From assembly GCA_045543655.1 (NCBI GenBank), contig JAZPXN010000027.1, positions 62,001 through 126,000 on the forward strand: a stretch of DNA of 64,000 nt, given 5' to 3'. Made by a program: the position numbers and the translations under genes. Shown in pieces: positions 57,991-64,000 of this stretch; within the stretch, counting starts at the first letter, position 1, and every line of letters starts with the position of its first letter. This stretch comes from RGIG995 sp045543655. Lineage in GTDB: Bacteria > Bacillota > Clostridia > Oscillospirales > UBA644. The notes under the pieces were generated by a model. That model was not told the origin of the DNA. It saw only the letters and a list, made by a program, of their open reading frames with translations, and made no database searches.

Positions 57991-58962
57991 TCAATACCCA
58001 ACCTTTTCCCAGCATTCAAAGGGAGCGGCCAGTTCTTCGGAAATATAGACCTGGGTCTTCTTGGTCTGCAGCATAGAGCTGGGAACGTAGGGCGTGACGG
58101 GACCGTGGGTAACGAGGCGGGAGGTCATTCTCTGCCAGGAAGAGAAGGTACCGTTGGTGGCAAGAGCGTGGACCTCAATGCGTTCCTTGGCTCTCATAAC
58201 GTCGAGGGGCCCGATGGTTGCGGCCTTGGGAGGAACGTTTGCAATATCGCCGGACTGGCCGAAGGTTCCGTTCAGAGAATTCTGAAGAATGGTCATGGGA
58301 TGGAGCGTAACCAGCTTTGCAGGCTGATTCAGCCATTCTTCAATATCTCCGCTGCCGATGAATTCGGGAATGGGATCCACGAAAGCAACGTGACCGGTCC
58401 AACCGGGAGAGGTGGAGATAATATCCGCACCGCCGCCGGAAATATCGTTGATGATCTTGGAATAATCGTTAATATTCTTATTGGTGGGGTAATGGACGTT
58501 CTTCATGGGCATACGGAGTTTCGGATCGATCTGCATGACCAGATACTTGATCATGGAATGAACGAAGCCGGCCTCGTAGGTCTCAGGGGCGATATTACCG
58601 TCCTGATCCGCCCATTCGTCTTCTGCGAAAATATGAACCCTGGAGCAGTCTACCTGGAAATAATTGATCAGCTGAGCAAGAGGGATATAGGTATCGGGTT
58701 CGGGGTTGCCCAGAATCATGGTGAAGGTCTTCCCTGCCTCGGAGGCGGCCTTCAGGCGGGAAAACAGGGTAGCAATCAAAACGGGGTGGGGGTTCATCAT
58801 TACCTTGACGTCAAATTCAGGATGCCACCAGGGTTCCCGGATTTCAAGCTCCTTGCCGCTCATTTTGCGGACGCGCTCACAGACCTCTTTATCCTTGAAC
58901 GGTACGAAATCGGCAGGATCAAAATGAAACTTTGCAGGGGGATCGAAAATGATTTGGCTCAT
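57991..58962 (-). CDS. Divergent NagB-like protein (glucosamine-6-phosphate deaminase superfamily)
   Basis: A 323-residue protein of the NagB/6-phosphogluconolactonase fold, longer than NagB (~240-266). Alignable segments are IFAEDEWAD (Asp115, NagB Asp72 position), SPGWTGHVAFVDP (187-198, the GNDGHIAFNEP position) and VPPKAATIGPLDVMRA. In the second, the expected Asp is Thr189, His191 is kept, and Glu is Asp196. The phosphate loop TGGTP reads LGNPEPD. The active site is thus altered, and another substrate or reaction is possible. It is 28 bp after nagA. Confidence 0.8.
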   Translation of the reverse strand: MSQIIFDPPAKFHFDPADFVPFKDKEVCERVRKMSGKELEIREPWWHPEFDVKVMMNPHPVLIATLFSRLKAASEAGKTFTMILGNPEPDTYIPLAQLINYFQVDCSRVHIFAEDEWADQDGNIAPETYEAGFVHSMIKYLVMQIDPKLRMPMKNVHYPTNKNINDYSKIINDISGGGADIISTSPGWTGHVAFVDPIPEFIGSGDIEEWLNQPAKLVTLHPMTILQNSLNGTFGQSGDIANVPPKAATIGPLDVMRAKERIEVHALATNGTFSSWQRMTSRLVTHGPVTPYVPSSMLQTKKTQVYISEELAAPFECWEKVGY

Positions 58963-58990
58963 AACTCTTCTCCTTTAAATCTATTTAATG

Positions 58991-60148
58991 TTATTTTTGA
59001 CTCGCTACGGTCCGATCCACGCCTTCCGCAAGCACGCGCAGAACCTTCATATTGTGGTCCACGAAGACCAGGTCCGCCCGTTTCCCCACCGCAATTTCGC
59101 CCCGGTCAAAGAGACCTACGGCAACGGCGGGATTATAGGAAGCGAATTGGAACGCATTGACAACCGACGCCCCGGTATGCTTGATCATATTGCGGCAGGC
59201 AATATCCAGGGTCAGCTTGGAGCCGGCAATCTCTCCGGTGTGATCGAAATTGATATCGTCCACGCCCTCGTATCCCGGGGGAACGGGGCCGTCGCAGGCG
59301 TAGGCGTCGGAAATCAGTATGATACGGTCGTCACCCTTGATCCGACGAACCAGGCGCAGCATATACGGATCCACGTGGATACCGCGGCTGTCGCAAATCA
59401 GCTCCGCGTAGATTTCCCGATTGTAATTTACCGTTTCATCCACGCAGACACCCCGGCACTCCGGATATTTGACCCGGTCTCCCGTGGCGTTGGTATGGTG
59501 CGTCCCGATCTTCAGCCCGTAAGGGATCAAACGTTCGATCTGCTGAGGAGAAGCCTCGCTGTGCGCCACCGTAAAGACGGCAGAAGGATTTTTTGCCTTG
59601 ACGTCCAGAACGAAATCAAGAATCCCCTCCCGCTCCGGAGCCAAAGCCCAGACCCTTGCCAAATCCCAGGCGGCCTCCACGATCGGGCCGTGCTTTTCCC
59701 GATTCACGGGATCCTTCCAGGGATTGGATTCCCGCTCGCAGCCAAATTTCGGATTCAGATAAGGGCCTTCCATATACAGACCGGCAATATTAGAGCACTC
59801 GGGACGCTTCATCGCATCCCGAAGAATACGGATACTCCGAAGATACCCCTCGACGTCCATATTAAAATACAGGGCGGGGAGAAGGCTGGTCGTCCCGTGC
59901 CTCAGGTGATGCAGGCAGGCCGCCGTCGGATCCTCGTCGAAGAACACCTTTCCGTCGGAATGGGTGTGGATATCCACGAAGCCGGGGCCGACGTACGCCC
60001 CTCCGGCGTCGATCACGTCGCAACCGGAAGGAACGGAAAGACTCCGCATTTCACCAAAATCCACGATCCGCCCGTCTTCAACCAACAGTATTCCGTCGGG
60101 GATATAATGATCCCGCATGACCAGCACCGCGTTGATGATCGCAAGCAT
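58991..60148 (-). CDS. nagA: N-acetylglucosamine-6-phosphate deacetylase-like amidohydrolase
   Basis: A 385-residue amidohydrolase. Expected NagA motifs are GPGFVDIHTHSDG (metal site start), LYMEGPYLNPKFG with the bridging Glu, THHTNATGDR, and ILISDAYACDG with the catalytic Asp. ATG 60148 follows AAGGAGCGGTGAAACG; an in-frame ATG 7 codons upstream covers this site. NagA deacetylates GlcNAc-6-P, but the NGxH loop wording is shifted (NATG) and the following nagB-like gene is unusual, so a related N-acyl sugar phosphate is also possible. First gene of the operon. Confidence 0.87.
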   Translation of the reverse strand: MLAIINAVLVMRDHYIPDGILLVEDGRIVDFGEMRSLSVPSGCDVIDAGGAYVGPGFVDIHTHSDGKVFFDEDPTAACLHHLRHGTTSLLPALYFNMDVEGYLRSIRILRDAMKRPECSNIAGLYMEGPYLNPKFGCERESNPWKDPVNREKHGPIVEAAWDLARVWALAPEREGILDFVLDVKAKNPSAVFTVAHSEASPQQIERLIPYGLKIGTHHTNATGDRVKYPECRGVCVDETVNYNREIYAELICDSRGIHVDPYMLRLVRRIKGDDRIILISDAYACDGPVPPGYEGVDDINFDHTGEIAGSKLTLDIACRNMIKHTGASVVNAFQFASYNPAVAVGLFDRGEIAVGKRADLVFVDHNMKVLRVLAEGVDRTVASQK

Positions 60149-60230
60149 CGTTTCACCGCTCCTTTTCACGTAGAATGAAGAAACCCAAAAGAATTATGAT
60201 CGTTTTTCATAATTACACGGATTTCTGTTC

Positions 60231-60259
60231 CGTTATAGCACGTTTTCCCCGAATTTTCA
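60231..60259 (-). promoter_or_regulatory. Proximal promoter of the nagA operon
   Basis: Minus strand TTGAAA (60254-60259), 17-bp spacer ending TGC, TATAAC (60231-60236). Confidence 0.65.
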
Positions 60260-60308
60260 AGGCGATAGAATCAAATGAGTACAAAAGTTCCGTTGAAAGG
60301 ACAATACA

Positions 60309-60337
60309 ATTATATCACAACGCGGAACGCTTTGCAA
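60309..60337 (-). promoter_or_regulatory. Distal promoter of the nagA operon
   Basis: Minus strand TTGCAA (60332-60337), 17-bp spacer ending TGA, TATAAT (60309-60314). Two tandem promoters about 80 bp apart precede the operon. Confidence 0.65.
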
Positions 60338-60394
60338 TATCGTTTTATTTGTTATTTTCCTCAATTTGTTGGGTGTGCAGGCTGTAAAGCAGGA

Positions 60395-61108
60395 TCAGAT
60401 CTCGAAGGTATATTTTTTGCCGCAGGCGTTACAATGCGTAACGATCTTGCCGTTCTCCGCAAGATCCGCCTGCTCGGCAGGAGAAAGGGCGGTGACGAAA
60501 CGCATCAAGGCCGCCCGGGAGCAGGTGCATCCGAACCGGAGGGGGGTGGCTTCCAGGAATTCAAACTCCCCGGGGACTTTCCCCGCCGCAAGATCTGCCG
60601 CCGCCATCCCGCACAGCGCGGCAAGGTCGCAGGCTTCGCCGGGCAACTGCTCGGCCACGACGCAATAAAAGCCGTCGGAGGCCTCAAAAACCTTACAGCA
60701 AGCGGCAATCTGAAGGGATTGGGCGAAATAGGCGGACACCAGCCCTTCCAGCCCCTTCCCGGTGACCATGCCGGTGTAATTTCCCCGCAGGTGAAGCTGA
60801 AGAGTCACCTCCAGCGTATCCTCCACACCGTCGCAGAACGCTTCCTTCCGCCCACGGACGATGCCGTCCTTATCGGCGGTAGCGGAAAAGGTTCCGGTCC
60901 CGGGAAGAGACAGACGGGCGGTAACGGAAGCCTTTTCATCCTTCTGCAAGGCGGCGATACAGCAGGCAAAGACCTCCAATTTTCCCAAAAGGGAGCGATC
61001 CTCCCCGGTCAAATGATTCAACTCGGCGGAACGGTTGACGGCATCGGCCAGCGAAACGCAGAAAATACGGGCGTTGCGGGCCATATATTTGGCTACTTGT
61101 TCAGTCAT
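60395..61108 (-). CDS. hslO: Hsp33-family redox chaperone
   Basis: A 237-residue Hsp33 homologue. The C-terminal zinc/redox switch has both pairs, CTC (in FGCTCSRAAL) and CNAC (in HCNACGKKYTF). The N-terminal part is shorter than usual (family about 290 residues), with less sequence before the linker. Hsp33 is activated by oxidation to hold unfolding proteins, useful to an anaerobe meeting oxygen. It overlaps the upstream methyltransferase stop by 4 nt (ATGA). Confidence 0.9.
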   Translation of the reverse strand: MTEQVAKYMARNARIFCVSLADAVNRSAELNHLTGEDRSLLGKLEVFACCIAALQKDEKASVTARLSLPGTGTFSATADKDGIVRGRKEAFCDGVEDTLEVTLQLHLRGNYTGMVTGKGLEGLVSAYFAQSLQIAACCKVFEASDGFYCVVAEQLPGEACDLAALCGMAAADLAAGKVPGEFEFLEATPLRFGCTCSRAALMRFVTALSPAEQADLAENGKIVTHCNACGKKYTFEI

Positions 61109-61800
61109 AACGGTCTCCTTACGATTACGATTTTGCGCCCGTGATAGGGCAGAGTCTTTACGGGAAGGAATCCGACGGTCTTCAGATATTCCCGCAGTTC
61201 TTTTGCATCGTACCAGCGTTCCCAGATCTCCTCGTCGGCCCGGAGGAAGGAGTCCCCTTCCCGGCGGAACAGGGTCAGCTTCTGACAGGCGTAGACGCCG
61301 TCGAAGGAGCGCTGCAGGATCAGGACGGATCCGTCTGCTTCATCGATCTGAGGGACGGTATCGGCAAATAATTCTTTTTCTTTCAGGTCAAAAATAAAAT
61401 AGCCGCCCGGCTCGGTAAAATTGTAAAGACGGCGAAAAAACCGCTTGACTTCCCGCTTATCCAACAGGTGGTTTACCGTATCCATGGAGGAAAAGACGGC
61501 GTGGTAGGCACCGTACAGATCGATCTCCGGCAGAGACTGGCACATCAGGTGGGGGGAATAACCGGCGTCGGACAATTTTTCAAAGGCGGTGTCCAGCATT
61601 TCCTCGGAGGCGTCCACGCCGCTGCAATCAAAGCCCCTGCGGGACAGCTCCAGCATCAGCGCCCCCGTACCGCAACCGCAATCCAGCGCCAACGGATTCT
61701 CCGGAAGCGACAGACGGGACAGAATGCGGTCGAGGTAATCGCCGTAATCGAAGCCGGAATTGAATCGGTCGTAATCCCGGGCAATTGCGTCGTAATCCAT
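61105..61800 (-). CDS. Class I SAM-dependent methyltransferase, substrate unknown
   Basis: A 231-residue methyltransferase. Motif I is ALDCGCGTGALMLELSRRG, with the acidic SAM ligand in SGVDASEEMLD; YHAVFSSMDTVNHLL is motif IV and EPGGYFIFDLKEKEL the post-motif. The type is common in Bacillota, and its target (small molecule or protein) is not apparent. Start ATG behind CAGGAGGCTTTTTT. It is coupled to hslO by a 4-nt overlap. Confidence 0.87.
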   Translation of the reverse strand: MDYDAIARDYDRFNSGFDYGDYLDRILSRLSLPENPLALDCGCGTGALMLELSRRGFDCSGVDASEEMLDTAFEKLSDAGYSPHLMCQSLPEIDLYGAYHAVFSSMDTVNHLLDKREVKRFFRRLYNFTEPGGYFIFDLKEKELFADTVPQIDEADGSVLILQRSFDGVYACQKLTLFRREGDSFLRADEEIWERWYDAKELREYLKTVGFLPVKTLPYHGRKIVIVRRPL

Positions 61801-61873
61801 AAAAAAGCCTCCTGATCTTCAAAATGTTACAGTTTTTTCAAAATTCGGTCTTTTCATTCCCGGCCGGATATGT

Positions 61874-61879
61874 TATAAT
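61874..61879 (+). promoter_or_regulatory. -10 of the carboxypeptidase-like gene
   Basis: TATAAT (61874-61879) preceded by TG (extended -10 TGT); the -35 region (TTTTCA) is weak. Confidence 0.55.
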
Positions 61880-61911
61880 AGAGATATACACTCAACAAAC
61901 GGAGCGATACT

Positions 61912-63261
61912 ATGAAAAAATCCTTGAAGCTGCGCCTGGGGGCGCTGTTATTCGCCCTGATCCTCGGAGCAGTGCCGCTCTTCTCCCTTGCGGAAGAAAA
62001 GACGGAAGCGCCGGAACCGGAAAAAGAGCCGGAGATCAGCGGAAAATACGCCGTGATCTTCAACGCCGACGACGGAGGAGAGATCCTGTACGGCAAAAAC
62101 GAAAACGAAAAGGTATATTGCGGCTTTCTGCCCCGGGTGATGACCTGCCTTCTCATTGCGGAAAGCGGAAAGCTGGACGAAACGGCAAAGGTAACCAAAG
62201 GAATGCTGGTCAACACGCCTCAGATCTCCACGGCTCAGCTGAAGGCCGGGGACGAGCTGACCTACCGGGATCTGCTGCTTTGCATTGCAGTGGTCAATTC
62301 CCAGGAGGCGGCGGTGGCGGCGGCCACGAATCTGGCGGGGGATCTGAAATCCTTCGTCAAAATGATGAACGACAAGGCGGCGGAATTGGGCGCAGAGAAT
62401 ACGTTATTCACCAACGTGACGGGGAATTTCGTTTCGAATACCAAGCAGTATTCCACCCTGACCGACTGTGCGAAAATCATCAGCGCGGCCCTGCAGCAAG
62501 AGGTAATTGCAGAAGCGGCGACCCTGCGGACGGCAAAGATCACCGTCAACGGAAAGCAAAAAAATCTTTATACCCGGAATATGCTCATCGAGCCCACGGG
62601 AAGCAATTATAACGCGGCGGCGAAGGGACTTTTCATCTATTCCCAGAGTGCAAGCAATTCCTCCATCGCTACCTGCCGGAAGGATTCCAGCCGGAGCATT
62701 ATTTCCATGACCGTCACAGACGGTGGACTGGAAGCCGTATACAAGGACGCCGGGGTGCTTCTGGAATATTCCAAAGACCGCTACGTTTCCCGCACCCTGC
62801 TCTCCAAGGGAGACGCATTAGCGGAGGTAAAGGTCAAAAACGGGAAGGACGTGGATTTCTCGGTGCTGACGGCATCGGATTCCGTCACGGCTCTGATCCC
62901 GAAAATCTACGGAGAAGAGAAGCCGACGCTGACCTTTGACATCCCCGCAGAGGTCGATGCCCCGGTGGAAAAAGGCGTGGTTTTGGGGACGGTGACCGTA
63001 TCCTGCGGAGGGAAGGAATACGGCACGGTAGAGCTGAAGACCCAGACTGCAGTCGAGTTGGATCATTTCGAGCTGTATTCCGCAAGACTGATGGCGTTTT
63101 TCTCCAACCCGGTTCTTTGGATCATCCTGGGCGGGCTTCTGCTTCTGGTGGTCGGATATATTTATCTGGCCTACCGGCTCAACCATCCCAGAAAAAAGAA
63201 GACGCCGGCAAAGGAGACCGGGGGACGGATCCGGATGACCGGTTCAGAAGACGACGATTAA
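61912..63261 (+). CDS. D-Ala-D-Ala carboxypeptidase-like (S11) membrane protein lacking catalytic motifs
   Basis: A 449-residue protein with signal peptide (1-27), an S11/DacA-like domain (about 43-265), a beta-rich DacA C-terminal domain (about 280-390), a membrane segment (about 400-424) and a basic tail. The fold is recognisable (FNADDGGEILYGKNENEKVY, MLVNTPQISTAQLKAGDELT, LLLCIAVVNSQEAAVAAA), but SxxK is FLPR (72-75), SxN is SQE (130-132) and KTG is KGL (238-240). Serine and lysine are gone, so it cannot be a normal DD-carboxypeptidase. A binding or regulatory role at the cell wall is likely. Confidence 0.85.
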   Translation: MKKSLKLRLGALLFALILGAVPLFSLAEEKTEAPEPEKEPEISGKYAVIFNADDGGEILYGKNENEKVYCGFLPRVMTCLLIAESGKLDETAKVTKGMLVNTPQISTAQLKAGDELTYRDLLLCIAVVNSQEAAVAAATNLAGDLKSFVKMMNDKAAELGAENTLFTNVTGNFVSNTKQYSTLTDCAKIISAALQQEVIAEAATLRTAKITVNGKQKNLYTRNMLIEPTGSNYNAAAKGLFIYSQSASNSSIATCRKDSSRSIISMTVTDGGLEAVYKDAGVLLEYSKDRYVSRTLLSKGDALAEVKVKNGKDVDFSVLTASDSVTALIPKIYGEEKPTLTFDIPAEVDAPVEKGVVLGTVTVSCGGKEYGTVELKTQTAVELDHFELYSARLMAFFSNPVLWIILGGLLLLVVGYIYLAYRLNHPRKKKTPAKETGGRIRMTGSEDDD

Positions 63262-63280
63262 AAAAAAGCAAAATATCAAA

Positions 63281-63310
63281 ATAATTCCGCACCGCAAGGT
63301 GCGGAATTAT
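63281..63310. terminator. Bidirectional terminator
   Basis: 13-bp perfect stem ATAATTCCGCACC / GGTGCGGAATTAT with GCAA loop between convergent genes. The T-run is better on the minus strand (TTTTGATATTTTG). Confidence 0.75.
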
Positions 63311-63322
63311 CGTTGTCGAGGA

Positions 63323-64000
63323 TTATTTCTTGTCGCAACCGATAATATCCTTGACGCTGTCGAGGATCACGTCGGGGTGAACGTCAAACTTCTCAATATC
63401 CTCCACGGTGCCCTCGCCGGAGAGCACGAAAACCGAGGTGATGCCGGCGTTCAGCCCGCATTTGATATCGGTATAGAGCCGATCGCCCACGAGAGCGGTC
63501 TTTTCGGGGTCTCCCCCCTTGAACTTAATGGCGGCGAGCGCCATTTCCTTCCGGGGCTTGCCGATATAGAAGGGAGCCTTTCCGGTAGCCCGTTCCAGCA
63601 TATCGCACATCGTATGGCAGTCGGGCAGATATTTGCCCTTCTGGGCCGGGCAGACCCAGTCGGGATTGGTGGCGTAGAAGGGGACGTCCCGGGTGAGAAG
63701 CTCGCAGGCAACCACCAGCTTCTGGTAGGTCAGCTCCGTATCGTAGCCCACCAGCAGGAAATCGATCCCGTCCTCCAGGCCTTCGGCCACGGTAAAGCCG
63801 TTGGCGCGCAGTTCAGCCTTCAGGGATTCGGTGCCCACCACGTACAGCTTGGCGCCGGGCTTCAGGTCGTTGAGGAAAATACAGGCGGCCTGACCGGAGG
63901 TAAACATATTGGAACGGTCGGCGGGAATCTTGAGACGGGCCAGCTTTTCCAGATAAGCGTCAGCGGATTTGGAGGAGTTATTGGTCAGAAAGACGTAATC
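63323..64000 (-). CDS. HAD-superfamily phosphatase, NagD/AraL type (5' end outside window)
   Basis: The visible 225 residues lack the N-terminal DxD motif, which lies beyond the window. Motif II is at the cut edge (DYVFLTNNSSKS), followed by the C2B cap (FLLVGYDTELTYQKL... FYATNPDWVCP) and the end motifs GKPRKEMALAA and LVGDRLYTDIKCGLNAG carrying the metal-binding Asp. The NagD-like family removes phosphate from sugar and nucleotide monophosphates. It begins downstream (leftward) of no other visible gene, so its operon context is unknown. Confidence 0.88.
   Translation of the reverse strand, partial: DYVFLTNNSSKSADAYLEKLARLKIPADRSNMFTSGQAACIFLNDLKPGAKLYVVGTESLKAELRANGFTVAEGLEDGIDFLLVGYDTELTYQKLVVACELLTRDVPFYATNPDWVCPAQKGKYLPDCHTMCDMLERATGKAPFYIGKPRKEMALAAIKFKGGDPEKTALVGDRLYTDIKCGLNAGITSVFVLSGEGTVEDIEKFDVHPDVILDSVKDIIGCDKK

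Noticed and set aside
53757..60148. Sulfoquinovose (sulfo-transaldolase) pathway for the seven-gene operon
   Set aside because: There is a transaldolase-like gene, but no sulfoquinovosidase, sulfolactaldehyde reductase/dehydrogenase or sulfonate exporter, and NagA/NagB-like genes do not belong to that pathway.
1..64000. tRNA, rRNA, insertion sequences, prophage, toxin-antitoxin or defence genes
   Set aside because: Read through on both strands; none could be supported from the sequence.

Overview
The window reads as chromosome of a low-to-mid GC, Gram-positive-type anaerobe of the Bacillota, class Clostridia, most likely an uncultured gut or other plant-fibre-rich habitat lineage. This rests on PyrR-type pyrimidine control, a T-box leader before ileS, a lysine riboswitch, a small 2[4Fe-4S] ferredoxin, LuxS, a TSCPD protein, BspA-type repeats, a TasA-like surface protein, and many canonical sigma-A promoters with 17-bp spacers. 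No rRNA, tRNA, CRISPR array, transposase, integrase or phage gene was found. The rank below class is inference.

Layout. 1-3.4 kb: the end of a BspA-type leucine-rich-repeat protein, then pyrR-uraA behind a terminator/antiterminator leader. 3.4-9.6 kb: a decayed beta-galactosidase, a conserved membrane protein, a Sel1-repeat protein, an LtaS/MdoB-type phosphoglycerol transferase, and a fusion of an RluA pseudouridine synthase to a YhcC-type radical SAM protein. 9.7-12.1 kb: a polar amino-acid ABC importer. 12.3-20.2 kb: a carbohydrate block of three tandem GH36 alpha-galactosidases, a GH27 alpha-galactosidase and a 65-residue Cys-rich protein. 20.3-23.5 kb: three paralogous TIM-barrel sugar-phosphate isomerase/epimerase genes, each behind a promoter with the same upstream element, plus a GNAT acetyltransferase. 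23.7-29.9 kb: phosphoglucomutase, TSCPD, rlmH, walJ, murA and an M23 peptidase. 30.1-33.7 kb: luxS, rsmI, trmN6-like, ferredoxin, a small membrane protein and a D-2-hydroxyacid dehydrogenase. 33.9-37.5 kb: a three-gene ECF sigma operon, divergent from ogt and an AraC regulator. 37.6-44.0 kb: two MFS transporters, two related lipoproteins and a GH2 glycosidase. 44.1-46.2 kb: a TasA/CalY-like surface protein broken by an in-frame stop. 46.6-49.2 kb: an NhaC-family transporter under a lysine riboswitch, and ybaK. 49.2-53.7 kb: T-box-ileS and a WYL regulator. 53.8-60.3 kb: a seven-gene sugar operon. 60.4-64.0 kb: Hsp33, a methyltransferase, a D-Ala-D-Ala carboxypeptidase-like protein without its catalytic motifs, and a HAD phosphatase cut by the window end.

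How it fits together. The cell appears to use alpha- and beta-galactosides: GH36 x3, GH27 and GH2 have no signal peptide and should act in the cytoplasm on imported oligosaccharides, with MFS carriers as candidate importers and phosphoglucomutase feeding glycolysis. The best candidate for an undescribed system is the operon at 53.8-60.3 kb. It joins NagA, a divergent NagB-like protein, a fructose-6-phosphate-aldolase-type enzyme, a second-type triosephosphate isomerase, YjbQ, an FGGY kinase and a KpsF-like SIS protein, with no transporter. The other strong observations are the RluA/radical-SAM fusion, the carboxypeptidase-like pseudoenzyme, the divergent promoter pair sharing one palindrome, and the interrupted surface protein.
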